Shown here: positions 51,141 to 59,971 of the stretch, one piece after another
How the letters are laid out: each line of letters starts with the position of its first letter
Numbering within the stretch: position 1 is the stretch's first letter
Source of the DNA: Paenibacillus brevis
Lineage (GTDB): Bacteria; Bacillota; Bacilli; Paenibacillales; Paenibacillaceae
DNA: 64,000 nucleotides
Direction: 5' to 3'
NCBI RefSeq assembly: GCF_018919145.1
Contig: NZ_JAHLQJ010000014.1
Span: 100,472 to 164,471, forward strand
Notes under the pieces: model-generated
Told to the model about the DNA's origin: nothing
Databases searched by the model: none
What the model saw: the letters and a program-made list of their open reading frames with translations, nothing else
Program-made: the position numbers and the translations under genes

Positions 51141-52283
51141 TTAATCCATCGGTTCAAGCTCATAACGTCTCCGCTGCGCTCCCTTGTCGCGGCGGAGTTC
51201 TTTTTTTCCTCCCGTTCGATGCTGCGACCTCTTCCTCTGATTCTCCTTCGCATGCTGATACTTCAATTCCCGCTCCGTTCTCCGGTAATTATCCAGCCGT
51301 TTGCGTTCAAGCTCCCCTTTGCTGATTGCCGCCAGCACGGCACAGCCCGCTTCTTGCTCATGTCTGCAATCCTTGAATCGGCAGTCAGCAGCTAGCCTCT
51401 CAATATCAGCAAAAGCCTCGGCCCATCCCCCGTCCTGGTCTTCCCACAATTGGAGCTCTCTCATTCCGGGAGTATCGATCATTACCGCTCCTTGAGGAAG
51501 CGGGAATAACTCGCGATGAGTTGTCGTATGGCGGCCTCGGCTATCATCCTCCCGCACCTCCGTAGTCGCCTGCAACTCCTCGCCGCACAACCAGTTCAGA
51601 ATCGTTGACTTTCCCGCTCCAGAAGAGCCTGTCATTGCGATCGTGAGCCCTGGCTTCAATAGAGCTTCAAGCTGCTCCCTCCCTTGGTTTTCCTTGGCGC
51701 TGACAGCAATGACAGGAACTCCGGGCGCTATCGCCTCCACTTCCGCGATAATAGCATCCGGCTCCTCGGCGAGATCGGCTTTACTGAGCAGAATGACCGG
51801 GTTGGCGCCGCTGTTCCAAGCCATAACCAGGTATCGCTCCAGTCTGCGCAGGTTAAGGTCATGGTTTAATGCGGCCACAAGCAAGAGCAAATCAACATTA
51901 ACCGCAATCAATTGCTCTACGGGCACGGTTCCAGCGGAACGCCGCGAAATTCGGCTACTGCGGGGAAGCAAGCCATGTATAATACCATCGGGCGTCGTCC
52001 CGGTTAAGTATCTTAACAAGACCCAATCCCCAACGGCCGGAAAAGCGCTTCGTTCTTCAAGCTCATATTTTTGCCTTCCCGACAGCTCTGCCCAACCCTC
52101 CCCGCGCTCGGAGACGATCTTGTATTTCTGCCCGTGATCTGCTGTGATTCGGGCCGGGAATATCTCATCCTGAGACTGTTCCGCGAAGCTTGACTCCACT
52201 CTTGTATTCCAACCATACTTGTTAAGCCATTCATAGCGGGTCTGGATATTGTGATTTTCATTTTCACCTGTATGCATTTTCAA
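51141..52283 (-). CDS. rsgA: RsgA-type circularly permuted GTPase (long form)
   Basis: 380 aa, longer than B. subtilis RsgA/YloQ (298). Order of motifs is permuted: LLSKADL (G4) before GSSGAGKSTILN (G1), DTPGMREL (G3), with zinc motif CRFKDCRHEQEAGC near 312. RsgA helps 30S maturation. The extra length is mainly an N-terminal extension and a basic C-terminal tail (KRSQHRTGGKKELRRDKG). The canonical rsgA usually sits with prkC and rpe; this one is alone and is probably a paralog. TTG 52283 has GGAGG 7 bases upstream. Confidence 0.9.
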   Translation of the reverse strand: MKMHTGENENHNIQTRYEWLNKYGWNTRVESSFAEQSQDEIFPARITADHGQKYKIVSERGEGWAELSGRQKYELEERSAFPAVGDWVLLRYLTGTTPDGIIHGLLPRSSRISRRSAGTVPVEQLIAVNVDLLLLVAALNHDLNLRRLERYLVMAWNSGANPVILLSKADLAEEPDAIIAEVEAIAPGVPVIAVSAKENQGREQLEALLKPGLTIAMTGSSGAGKSTILNWLCGEELQATTEVREDDSRGRHTTTHRELFPLPQGAVMIDTPGMRELQLWEDQDGGWAEAFADIERLAADCRFKDCRHEQEAGCAVLAAISKGELERKRLDNYRRTERELKYQHAKENQRKRSQHRTGGKKELRRDKGAQRRRYELEPMD

Positions 52284-52323
52284 TTCGATTCCTCCAAATG
52301 GTTATTTTCGTCCTTAAATCAAC

Positions 52324-52354
52324 ACAAAAAAGACGCAGGCCATCTACCTGCGTC
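52324..52354 (-). terminator. Second of two tandem terminators
   Basis: GACGCAGG / CCTGCGTC stem (52354-52347 and 52339-52332) then TTTTTT on the minus strand; it lies 41 bp upstream of the RsgA start. Confidence 0.75.
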
Positions 52355-52399
52355 CTCTGCTTCGCAATTCATCCAACTTATCGAATGAGCGAAGAGCAT

Positions 52400-52432
52400 A
52401 AAAAACCGCAGGGGCCAAGGCGCCCCTGCGGT
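52400..52432 (-). terminator. First of two tandem terminators, after a 31-aa frame
   Basis: ACCGCAGGGGC and GCCCCTGCGGT arms, then TTTTTT on the minus strand. Confidence 0.85.
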
Positions 52433-52479
52433 AGTATTATCATACAGAAATAACGCTCGAACACAGATCCAGGATCAGT

Positions 52480-52575
52480 TCAAGTCTGCAATTCCCGATG
52501 CAAATAGCTTACCCTATCAGAGGCTCTAAACGGTACGACAAGCAACAGTTCAATCGAATATGTCATTCTGCTCAT
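52480..52575 (-). CDS. Small peptide gene, 31 aa, ahead of tandem terminators
   Basis: ATG 52575 with a full AAAGGAGG 8 bases upstream; frame MSRMTYSIELLLVVPFRAS... ends TGA at 52480. It is followed by two terminator hairpins (52400-52432, 52324-52354) and then rsgA. It may be a free small protein (hydrophobic middle, ELLLVVPF) or a leader peptide that controls read-through into rsgA. Confidence 0.55.
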   Translation of the reverse strand: MSRMTYSIELLLVVPFRASDRVSYLHRELQT

Positions 52576-52633
52576 AGTAACAGCCTCCTTTAACAAACAT
52601 TTTCTTAATCATAATGAACGGTTATTTTATTTG

Positions 52634-53323
52634 TCAAGCCCGAGTTTGCAAATCGTTCAAAATCGATACGACTTCGTCCAGCTCATGCACGGCATGAAGC
52701 GGCGTTACATCCGTCATGGTCTCCGGCCATGCATGCTTGCGTTTCAACCATATTCCGCGGATACCTGCCCTGGATGCTCCCCAGATATCATTAACCGGAT
52801 GATCCCCTATGATTAGCGTCTCTTCCGCCTCTGTACCCAGTTCTTTCAAAGCCAACTCATAAATTTGCTGGTCAGGCTTCTTCATCCCATGATCTCCGGA
52901 GACGATAATAGCGTCAAAATAATCCCGCAGCTCAAGCCGATCGATCTTGCCATGCTGAACAGCGCTAAGCCCGTTTGTGATTACGCCTAGCTTATATCCC
53001 GCTTCCCGGCAGGCTTTCAGTGTATCCAGCGCATGGGTCATAACTCGGGCATGCTTCATGTAATGCTCGTTGTAATAGGCCTGAACCTCGGGCAACGCTG
53101 GCTTGACGCGCCATGGCAGCCGCTCGATCAATTCAAGAAAAAAGCCATCCTTCGGCCGATAACCATCCGCATCACTTTCGATCATATACGCAACAATTTG
53201 CTCCAGCTTCTCCTGATCCTGTTCGCTTAGTAGCTCTCTAACCAGCTGGCGGGAAAACTCCCGAAAGGTCCAGTCGCGGTCCATCAACGTATTATCCAGA
53301 TCGAATAATAATCCTCTAATCAT
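52634..53323 (-). CDS. HAD-family hydrolase, YjjG/YfnB-like
   Basis: 229 aa from ATG 53323 (GGGGGAG 6 bases upstream). Motif I LLFDLDNTLMD, motif II VITNG, motif III KKPDQQIYE, motif IV IIGDHPVNDIWGA. This arrangement is seen in nucleotidase-like HADs such as YjjG and YfnB. Substrate unknown. Confidence 0.9.
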   Translation of the reverse strand: MIRGLLFDLDNTLMDRDWTFREFSRQLVRELLSEQDQEKLEQIVAYMIESDADGYRPKDGFFLELIERLPWRVKPALPEVQAYYNEHYMKHARVMTHALDTLKACREAGYKLGVITNGLSAVQHGKIDRLELRDYFDAIIVSGDHGMKKPDQQIYELALKELGTEAEETLIIGDHPVNDIWGASRAGIRGIWLKRKHAWPETMTDVTPLHAVHELDEVVSILNDLQTRA

Positions 53324-53403
53324 CTTGTTCTCCCCCAATATCTCCCGGAATTCTATTGTTTCTCTCTACTTTTATTGTAAGTCTTCTGTCAACCTGTAAA
53401 CGA

Positions 53404-53439
53404 CAAAAATAGCGCAAATCCGTCATTCAGATCCGCGCT
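53404..53439 (-). terminator. Terminator of the DUF3939-like gene
   Basis: AGCGCGGATC / GATTTGCGCT stem (two G-U pairs), then ATTTTTG on the minus strand. Confidence 0.7.
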
Positions 53440-53494
53440 TCAGCTATTCTTATTCGACATATATCTAAATAACTGGCAGCTTTAAGCGATAAAT

Positions 53495-53962
53495 TTACAC
53501 GACTTCCTTCCGATGCGTTAACAGCATTTCCTGATCTGTAATGTACAGCGGAAATGGAGGAGCTTCCTTCAGAAAATGTCCGTCCATCAGCGTCTTGATA
53601 TCGACTTGAAACGGCGGAGCATGCTTAACGACAGGCATTTTCCCCGATTCTTCTACATAAGAATCAACTGCTCTTTGGACCAAATCCAAATAATAAGGAA
53701 TCTCTCGTTCATGCTCTTCGAAGATTTCAAATGTTTCCGAAGATAGATAGAACTTCTGTTCACTCAACCCCCCTAAATATCTGACAAGCCGGCTTAGATC
53801 AAGGCTCTTGTCCGGAAGTACCAATGTCTTGCGGTTAATTCCCTTTGGCATGTCCATCTCATATTTCAGAACAGCTCGTTTGAGCTCCTCAAGCGTTACG
53901 TGTACGGCAGGAGGGGGACCGTCAGCGGGAATAGATTTGCGTTTTTTATTCCAAAAGAACAT
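53495..53962 (-). CDS. Hypothetical protein, DUF3939-like
   Basis: 155 aa. MFFWNKKRKS at the start, then LKRAVLKYEMDMPKGINRKTLV, and FYLSSETFEIFEE; this layout is like the Bacillus DUF3939 family as I recall it. No signal peptide apart from the short hydrophobic start. AGGAGGT lies before the ATG. Function unknown. Confidence 0.75.
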   Translation of the reverse strand: MFFWNKKRKSIPADGPPPAVHVTLEELKRAVLKYEMDMPKGINRKTLVLPDKSLDLSRLVRYLGGLSEQKFYLSSETFEIFEEHEREIPYYLDLVQRAVDSYVEESGKMPVVKHAPPFQVDIKTLMDGHFLKEAPPFPLYITDQEMLLTHRKEVV

Positions 53963-54171
53963 ATCGCATCAACCTCCTATCTCCATTTCTAAGACAGCAA
54001 ACGCTTTCAATACTATTATATCCTAAAATTTTAAATATGAACCTCGAACGCAAAAACGTCATACAATAGTCAAAAAATATTCGGCTGCGCCTAACAGGCT
54101 GCTTCTGGATATTCTCCTCCGTTTGCGGTAGGATGGAACTGTTTCAATAACTCACAACTTAGGAGGCCCCT

Positions 54172-55170
54172 ATGCAGGACGTTATCATTATCGGCGCGGG
54201 TCCGTGCGGACTGTCCGCAGCTATTGAATGCGAACGGCGCGGTTTACATACCCTTGTGCTCGAGAAAAATTGTGTTGTTCATTCCATCTATTCCTATCCG
54301 ACTTTTATGCAATTCTTTAGCACTGCAGAGCTGCTGGAAATCGGTGATATTCCTTTCGTTACGCCTAACGAGAAGCCTTACCGGCATGAGGCTCTTGCCT
54401 ATTACCGCCGGGTCAGCGAGCACTATCAAGTACCGATCGCCGCTTATGAGGAAGCCACTCGCATTGAACGGCAATCTGACGGCAGCTTCAAAGTATATTC
54501 CCGGACAAGACAGGCTGAAGAATGGGTTTATGATACGAAATACGTCGTGATCTCTACCGGCTATTTTGACCACCCCAACCTGCTAGGCATTCCGGGAGAA
54601 GATTTGGACAAGGTCTCCCATTACTTCCAGGAGGCCCATCCCTATGCGGGGATGAAGGTTGCGATCATTGGAGGCAGTAATTCTGCCATTGACGCAGCCA
54701 TGGAATTGGCGCGTGTAGGCGCAGAAATTACGGTGGTGTCCCGCGGGGGGACCCTTTCGGAATCAGTGAAGCCATGGGTAAGGCCTCTCTTCGAGGGTCT
54801 TGTGAATAAGGGAAAAGTTCAGCTTATGCTGGGGGCAAGAGTAATGGAAGTCAGACAGAGCGAAATTGTCGTTGAATCCGTTGGCCCAAGCGGCCGGACG
54901 ACGACAGTGCTTCCAAATGACTTTGTATTGGCGCTAACCGGCTTCCGGCCGGACCGCAAGCTGATGCTGGATGCCGGGGTCGAAATGTCCGGCGAGATGG
55001 AGAAGCCCGTCTTCCACCCGGAGACGATGGAATCCAATGTACCCGGCATATATGTAGCAGGTGTCATAGCTTCCGGACGCAATGCGAACGAGGTATTCAT
55101 AGAAACAGGAAGAGGACACGGTCGTCTGATTGCCGATCATATTCTGAGCAAGACCGGCGCCCGTTCATGA
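54172..55170 (+). CDS. ypdA: YpdA-type bacillithiol disulfide reductase
   Basis: 332 aa. FAD motif [14 protein letters not shown] at residue 5 and a second NAD(P)H motif [12 protein letters not shown] near 165; [14 protein letters not shown] text ([17 protein letters not shown]) with [17 protein letters not shown] is peculiar to YpdA. Bdr/YpdA reduces bacillithiol disulfide. It has no CxxC as expected. The stop overlaps the ATG of the DUF441 gene. AGGAGG lies before the ATG. Confidence 0.94.
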   Translation: MQDVIIIGAGPCGLSAAIECERRGLHTLVLEKNCVVHSIYSYPTFMQFFSTAELLEIGDIPFVTPNEKPYRHEALAYYRRVSEHYQVPIAAYEEATRIERQSDGSFKVYSRTRQAEEWVYDTKYVVISTGYFDHPNLLGIPGEDLDKVSHYFQEAHPYAGMKVAIIGGSNSAIDAAMELARVGAEITVVSRGGTLSESVKPWVRPLFEGLVNKGKVQLMLGARVMEVRQSEIVVESVGPSGRTTTVLPNDFVLALTGFRPDRKLMLDAGVEMSGEMEKPVFHPETMESNVPGIYVAGVIASGRNANEVFIETGRGHGRLIADHILSKTGARS

Positions 55171-55622
55171 TGAACCAGGTCGATCTGATCTCTCTTTTCC
55201 TGCTCCTGATGACAGCACTTGGGATCTTTAGCGGCAACATGCCGATCACCATTGCTATGCTTGTTCTCTTGATGGTCCGTGTGCTTCAGCTGCATTTTGC
55301 CTTTCCATGGCTTGAAAAATACGGCCTAACCATCGGAATCATCATTCTGACCATCGGAGTAATGGCTCCGGTTGCGAGCGGAAAAATTTCGCTCCAGACC
55401 CTGTGGGCTTCCTTCTTTCATTGGCAATCGCTTCTGGCGATTGCCGTTGGCATGCTCGTAGCCTGGCTGGGCGGCAGAGGCGCTTCCCTGATGGGAAGCC
55501 AGCCGACCGTTGTTGCGGGGCTATTGATCGGAACCGTGCTCGGTGTCGCCTTCTTCAAGGGCGTGCCTGTAGGGCCGCTCATCGCCGCCGGCATCCTCTC
55601 CCTCATCATCGGGAAAGGATAG
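55167..55622 (+). CDS. DUF441 (UPF0756) membrane protein
   Basis: 151 aa with four to five helices. [20 protein letters not shown] and ASGKIS near residues 50-73 and [10 protein letters not shown] are the DUF441 signatures. The function is unknown. It is coupled to ypdA by ATGA overlap. Confidence 0.92.
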   Translation: MMNQVDLISLFLLLMTALGIFSGNMPITIAMLVLLMVRVLQLHFAFPWLEKYGLTIGIIILTIGVMAPVASGKISLQTLWASFFHWQSLLAIAVGMLVAWLGGRGASLMGSQPTVVAGLLIGTVLGVAFFKGVPVGPLIAAGILSLIIGKG

Positions 55623-55636
55623 CACAGCTAGGTTCA

Positions 55637-57385
55637 TTAAGCATTTAAATGCTGAATATTATATAACTGCGCGTAGACACCATTCTTTTGCATCAATTGC
55701 TCATGGGTCCCCCGTTCAGCTACGGCTCCATTCTTCATGACGACAATGAGATCGGCATGTGTGATCGTAGACAGGCGGTGAGCCACAATCAAAGTTGTCC
55801 GGCTTCGGGACAGGTTTTGCAGGGATTGCTGGATCAGATGCTCGGATTCTAGATCCAATGCGGAGGTTGCTTCATCCAGGATCAGAATCGCAGGATCCTT
55901 AAGGAAGACTCTTGCAATCGCAATCCGCTGCTTCTGTCCCCCCGACAGCTTCACTCCGCGTTCACCCACCTCGGTATCATACCCCTGGGGTAGCTCCAGA
56001 ATAAAATCATGGGCATTTGCCGCCTTGGCTGCCGCAATAATCTCCTCTTCTCCCGCTTCCGGATTGCCGAGAGAGATATTATCGCGCACGCTGCCGCTGA
56101 ACAGGAAGTTCTCTTGAAGCACCATGCCAATCTGATTGCGCAAGCTCTCCATTGTCCATTCCCGGACATCCCTTCCCCCTACGAGTATCGTGCCCTTCTG
56201 AACATCATAGAATCTTGGAATCAGACCAACCAGCGATGATTTGCCGCCTCCACTCATGCCGACCAACGCAACCGTCTGTCCCGGACTTGCCTGGAGAGAA
56301 ATATTTTTCAGCACCCATCCTCCCTGATCCTGGTATTGGAACCACACTTGTCTGAAGGCTACGCCATGCTTGCCAGCCGGAAGAATAGCTGCCCCTTTCG
56401 CATCTGTCATGTCATAAGGCTCCTCCAGCAATTCCAGCACACGCTCCCAGGAGGCCGAAGCTTGGGTCAGAATCGTTGAGGAATTGATCAACCGCTTCAA
56501 CGGCGCATACAGTCTGTCCAAATAACCGAAGAACGCAACAAACGTGCCCAGCGTCAAATTATGCTGAATGACCTGATAACCCCCATAGCCGATAACCAGC
56601 AGGGGGGCGATATCCGTCAAGGTGTTAATCACAGCGAAGGTCCAGGCATTCCAGCGGCTGTGAGCAATCGCCTTATTGAGGTATTTCCCGTTGATCCCTT
56701 CAAATTGGCGGGCCTCATGACGCTCCAGCGCAAAGCTTCGGATGACCGAAATCCCCTGGATCCGCTCATGAAGATAAGCTTGAATGCCTGCCAGCGCAGC
56801 AGAACGTTCCTTGGTCAGCGCCTTCAAACGCTTGTATAATATTTTGACCGCTATAGCATACAGCGGAAAAATCGATATGGCGACCACCGTGAGCACCGGA
56901 TCAAGATACACCATAAACCCGAGCACAAAAATCAATGTGAATAAATCCAGCCATACATTCATCATGCCGACTTCGACAATGTTCTTTGTCTGCTCCGCAT
57001 CATTGATGAATCGCGATATGACTTCTCCAACCTTCGTATTCTGATAGTAACGGAGCGATAAGCGCTGGAGATGTGCGTAAAGACGATTGCGCAAATCGAA
57101 CAAAATCCTGGACGTGATCAATTGGGCAAAATACTGTCTTGCATACTCTACCGGTCCCCGCACGATCACAAACAGAATCAGCGAGCCTGTCAGCACCCAT
57201 ACCAACCTTGAAACCTGCTCCTCCAGCTGAAGTGCGGAGTTAAGCAGCACATCGTCGACAACGTATTTCTGCACTAAAGGCAGCAATGCCGGGATTCCGA
57301 ATTTCAATATCCCAATAAACAGCGTTAGCAGTATCCATTTCGTGTAAGGCTTAACAAATTGAAAATAGGCTTTCCAATGCTTCAA
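55637..57385 (-). CDS. ABC half-exporter (MsbA/LmrA-like) with fused ATPase
   Basis: 582 aa from TTG 57385, the usual length; the upstream extension to 57481 runs into the neighbouring kinase gene. Six-helix membrane domain, then Walker A GMSGGGKSSL, signature LSGGQKQR, Walker B ILILDEATSALD with the catalytic Glu, and AHRLST. It is self-sufficient as a homodimer. The kinase gene stop is only 25 bp upstream, so the two are likely in one operon. A perfect AGCATTTAAATGCT palindrome covers its end at 55643-55656. Confidence 0.9.
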   Translation of the reverse strand: MKHWKAYFQFVKPYTKWILLTLFIGILKFGIPALLPLVQKYVVDDVLLNSALQLEEQVSRLVWVLTGSLILFVIVRGPVEYARQYFAQLITSRILFDLRNRLYAHLQRLSLRYYQNTKVGEVISRFINDAEQTKNIVEVGMMNVWLDLFTLIFVLGFMVYLDPVLTVVAISIFPLYAIAVKILYKRLKALTKERSAALAGIQAYLHERIQGISVIRSFALERHEARQFEGINGKYLNKAIAHSRWNAWTFAVINTLTDIAPLLVIGYGGYQVIQHNLTLGTFVAFFGYLDRLYAPLKRLINSSTILTQASASWERVLELLEEPYDMTDAKGAAILPAGKHGVAFRQVWFQYQDQGGWVLKNISLQASPGQTVALVGMSGGGKSSLVGLIPRFYDVQKGTILVGGRDVREWTMESLRNQIGMVLQENFLFSGSVRDNISLGNPEAGEEEIIAAAKAANAHDFILELPQGYDTEVGERGVKLSGGQKQRIAIARVFLKDPAILILDEATSALDLESEHLIQQSLQNLSRSRTTLIVAHRLSTITHADLIVVMKNGAVAERGTHEQLMQKNGVYAQLYNIQHLNA

Positions 57386-57410
57386 TCTAGATTCACTTCC
57401 CTTTCTGTCT

Positions 57411-58391
57411 CTAATCCTGATGTTCGAGAGGCCTTTCTTCGTACTTTTTATGCTTCGCGGCAAGCCGTGCTGCATATTCATCCAGCCTTCTCCGGATCAG
57501 CTCGGGAGTCAATCCCTGCACGCCAAGATCCTCCCAACCTTTATATACCCCTGGAGGGCCTGGAAGCACCTCGACCAAACACAGCATATCCCAATATGGA
57601 TCTGCGGCAAGTAGAGAGGCGCCGGGAGCAGCTAGATACGCTTCCAGGAAATCATCGGCCGCTTGCACACCGTACAGCTGAACCAGGTTGAGCCGGCAAT
57701 GCCCTGTATCGATCCCCGCAGGTCCCTCGCAAGCATTAATCCAGTCTACAATACCGCTGATAGCTCCCCCTGCCCACAGCACATTGGCCGGGTGATAATC
57801 ACGGTGTATCAGGCAAGGGGTATATTCTGGCCTCGGGCCTCTTACCGTATCCAGAATACAACACCAGGCAGACGGCTCCTCCGTCCAGGCCGGAACTTCA
57901 AGCGCATCCAGTGATACATATGTAAAATAATGCCACGCCATCTCACGGGCAGGTGCTCTATGAAGTCTGGCGATGGCTTCACCAAGCGCCTGAAGCCATG
58001 CAGAGGAGGCTTGTCTCTCCAAGATGACTGTCCCTGGAAGGCAGCTCATCAGCACAGCCGGATAACCGCATTCCCGTCCATCCGGGTCGGAGGCAATCCA
58101 GACCGGCGCAGGCATGCCCGCTTCGCAGGCCGCCAAGAGCGCTGCCTTCTCGTGCAACGGCAGATTGGGCTCCTCCTTGATCCACGCTTCATTCTGAATG
58201 ATTCTCATTACCCACAAGCAGTTCCCTGCTTGATTATCGATAGCTATTTCCAGCCGAAAGACAACCGATGAGATTCCTCCCTTAAGCCGGGTGGCTTGAA
58301 CTAGCCTGCTGCCTGGCCCTGCCTGACGAAGCACCCAGTCCAGTGCTCTTGAAGAAGGCTCATGCTTAAAGTCTCGATCTGTACTTTCCAT
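57411..58391 (-). CDS. Aminoglycoside phosphotransferase (APH)-fold kinase
   Basis: 326 aa from ATG 58391 (GGGGAGG 4 bases upstream). Brenner motif CLIHRDYHPANVLW near residue 205 and GIVDWINACEGPAGID with the metal Asp near 223 mark an APH-type kinase. Substrate is unknown; together with the ABC exporter it may make a resistance pair, which is an inference. Confidence 0.88.
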   Translation of the reverse strand: MESTDRDFKHEPSSRALDWVLRQAGPGSRLVQATRLKGGISSVVFRLEIAIDNQAGNCLWVMRIIQNEAWIKEEPNLPLHEKAALLAACEAGMPAPVWIASDPDGRECGYPAVLMSCLPGTVILERQASSAWLQALGEAIARLHRAPAREMAWHYFTYVSLDALEVPAWTEEPSAWCCILDTVRGPRPEYTPCLIHRDYHPANVLWAGGAISGIVDWINACEGPAGIDTGHCRLNLVQLYGVQAADDFLEAYLAAPGASLLAADPYWDMLCLVEVLPGPPGVYKGWEDLGVQGLTPELIRRRLDEYAARLAAKHKKYEERPLEHQD

Positions 58392-58526
58392 TAGTCCTCC
58401 CCTGAACAGGATGAGCCTGCTCATTTTTGTAAGATGCTGTATTTGTAGGTTCAATAATGATATACTCCATATTAACATGAAAGGGTCTAGCAGCAGCTTG
58501 ACCTTACGTAATTTAGGAGGACACCC

Positions 58527-59042
58527 ATGTCACGACGTTTTGTAATCGAGGCCGTGATGGTGGCGATATACGGCGAATTGCTGATGCCTCAAGCACCAGT
58601 AGAATATATAGTTCCTTACACCACCGTCATGGAGCTCTATGAGTTCCGTAACAGCCCGGAGCCTTTGATGAACGATTCTGCGGATGATCAGCATGTGAAG
58701 CAGAAGATCGAAGAGCTGATCGCTTATCTGGAGGAGCCGTTAAACCGGAAAAAGCTGGAGCGCTGTCTTACCGTGCCCTGGTCCAAGAGTCCGTCCATTC
58801 TCTTCGGCGAGGAAGTTTCGTGGACCGTCGTCAACGCGTTGGACAACGAAATGTACGGCGAGTTGCTCGATCCGATAGAGACAGAGCTTGTCCTGACCGC
58901 TCAGCGGGAGCATGCCCCGGTGCTTACGGATCAACTGGAGTTGATCCGGAGAATCATCGAAGTGGAAGCCCCCGTACAGATATTCGATATCGGCGATTTC
59001 GAATATGCGATGGAGGGCCCCATCTTCAGCAATCAAGGCTAA
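58527..59042 (+). CDS. Hypothetical protein, 171 aa
   Basis: Starts MSRRFVIEAVMVAIYGELLMP; AGGAGG lies 7 bases upstream. Acidic, Leu/Glu/Val-rich, no membrane segment. It has a repeated stretch: YGELLMPQAPVEYIVPYTTV and YGELLDPIETELVLTAQR, so it may hold two related halves. Not recognised as a named family. Confidence 0.8.
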   Translation: MSRRFVIEAVMVAIYGELLMPQAPVEYIVPYTTVMELYEFRNSPEPLMNDSADDQHVKQKIEELIAYLEEPLNRKKLERCLTVPWSKSPSILFGEEVSWTVVNALDNEMYGELLDPIETELVLTAQREHAPVLTDQLELIRRIIEVEAPVQIFDIGDFEYAMEGPIFSNQG

Positions 59043-59043
59043 C

Positions 59044-59095
59044 AGAGGTAGTCCAAAAAGTCGTCTTTGGATCACGAGGTGATTCAAGAGATGAC
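59044..59095 (+). repeat. Family B element fragment
   Basis: AGAGGTAGTCCAAAAAGTCG then TCTTTGGATCACGAGG, matching the left end of the 45614-45829 element with a few changes; it begins right after the stop codon of the 171-aa gene. No right end is present. Confidence 0.7.
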
Positions 59096-59115
59096 TAACA
59101 GATTAATGCTCAAAA

Positions 59116-59162
59116 AATAGCACAGGGCAGAAGTGAGATCGTTCTGCGTCCTGTGCTATTTT
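59116..59162. terminator. Bidirectional terminator
   Basis: AATAGCACAGG..CAGAA and TTCTG..CCTGTGCTATT arms with T runs on both strands. Confidence 0.85.
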
Positions 59163-59197
59163 AATTCGGCCGCTCAAGCTATGCCGCTCCCTAAGAA

Positions 59198-59521
59198 TCA
59201 CTGGCTCTGATAAGCATCGGCAGATGCCGCTGATTCCGGTAGATATGCATATTCAATGTCATCCTCACCGGCGTTATAAGTAACCTTCAAATTATAGCCG
59301 TCGAGATACCACTTATCATGATCCTCCATGTAAAACGTGATGCCTTCCGCTTCAGAGGAAATGCCCGGAGAGATTGGCTCATCTGCCTGTATGCCAAGCG
59401 AAAATCCCGGGTGAATGGCTCCTCCGGCACTATAGCGCGCAAACAATCGGACAGACTGCCCGGACTTCAATCCCAATTCTTGCTTGAACCAACGGGCCGC
59501 ATCGCTTGTAACCTCGATCAT
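59198..59521 (-). CDS. HesB/YneR-like protein without Fe-S cysteines
   Basis: 107 aa. MIEVTSDAARWFKQELGL and RLFARYSAGG.IHPGFSLGI-like text (FSLGIQADEP) form the HesB fold; the three Cys of IscA/HesB are missing, as in B. subtilis YneR. So it should not hold an Fe-S cluster. GGAGGGAT precedes the ATG. Confidence 0.88.
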   Translation of the reverse strand: MIEVTSDAARWFKQELGLKSGQSVRLFARYSAGGAIHPGFSLGIQADEPISPGISSEAEGITFYMEDHDKWYLDGYNLKVTYNAGEDDIEYAYLPESAASADAYQSQ

Positions 59522-59583
59522 CTCGATCCCTCCTTGTTGTTTCCTTTATTTTAGTCCATTTTTGCCGATTTGCAAAAAAAAGT

Positions 59584-59612
59584 TTGACACCTTAAAGAAA
59601 GCGGTGTTAAAA
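59584..59612 (+). promoter_or_regulatory. Sigma-A promoter of the bmr operon
   Basis: TTGACA (59584-59589), 17-bp spacer, TTAAAA (59607-59612). Confidence 0.75.
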
Positions 59613-59668
59613 TCGTCAACATACGAGATTCGTCTTCAATTAATTACCATGCAGAAAGGGTGATCCTG

Positions 59669-59776
59669 GTGTTCATGATTCAACATTTTCCCGCTCCTGT
59701 ATATGCGGGCACGCAGAAACTGAATACCAAAGTAACCCCTGCTGGAGTGAATCTGATCGGTTCATTCGGCTTCTAG
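59669..59776 (+). CDS. BmrB-like leader peptide (35 aa)
   Basis: GTG 59669 or ATG 59675 (AGAAAGGGTGATC upstream) opens MIQHFPAPVYAGTQ and ends LIGSFGF before TAG 59774. It lies between the promoter and an intrinsic terminator ahead of the bmrC-like gene, which is the arrangement of bmrB-bmrCD in B. subtilis, where translation of the leader controls transcription attenuation. Similarity of the peptide itself to BmrB was not checked. Confidence 0.7.
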   Translation: MFMIQHFPAPVYAGTQKLNTKVTPAGVNLIGSFGF

Positions 59777-59897
59777 CCTGGAAAGGCTGTGAACCGGCAT
59801 CCCTATTCGCGCGGTTACTTGACATTGTCGTGTAACGTACGCGGAATCTAAATGATGGATTTTGGGCATATCGTTCTATGACGATATGCCTTTTTGC
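59753..59897 (+). promoter_or_regulatory. Transcription attenuator of bmrCD
   Basis: The end of the leader ORF is inside a hairpin: CGGTTCA (59759-59765) and TGAACCG (about 59790-59796), with inner AGCCT/AGGCT. A second stem CGCG.GGTTAC / GTAAC.CGCG follows at about 59808-59843. Last is a perfect terminator GGCATATCGT/ACGATATGCC at 59865-59890 with TTTTT. A ribosome stalled near the leader end would break the first hairpin and could rearrange the rest; the exact alternative pairing is an inference. Confidence 0.65.
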
Positions 59898-59971
59898 TGT
59901 TCTCAGGGGATTCAGCAGAGGTTCAAAGAGAAAAAAGAAACATTACTCAAGGAAGAGGAGGAAACCTCGCT

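Noticed and set aside
57385..57481. N-terminal extension of the ABC half-exporter
   Set aside because: It would overlap the end of the APH-fold kinase gene, and the normal length is reached from TTG 57385.
59894..59971. Extended start of the bmrC-like protein
   Set aside because: The extension begins in the attenuator terminator; AGGAGG points to ATG 59972.
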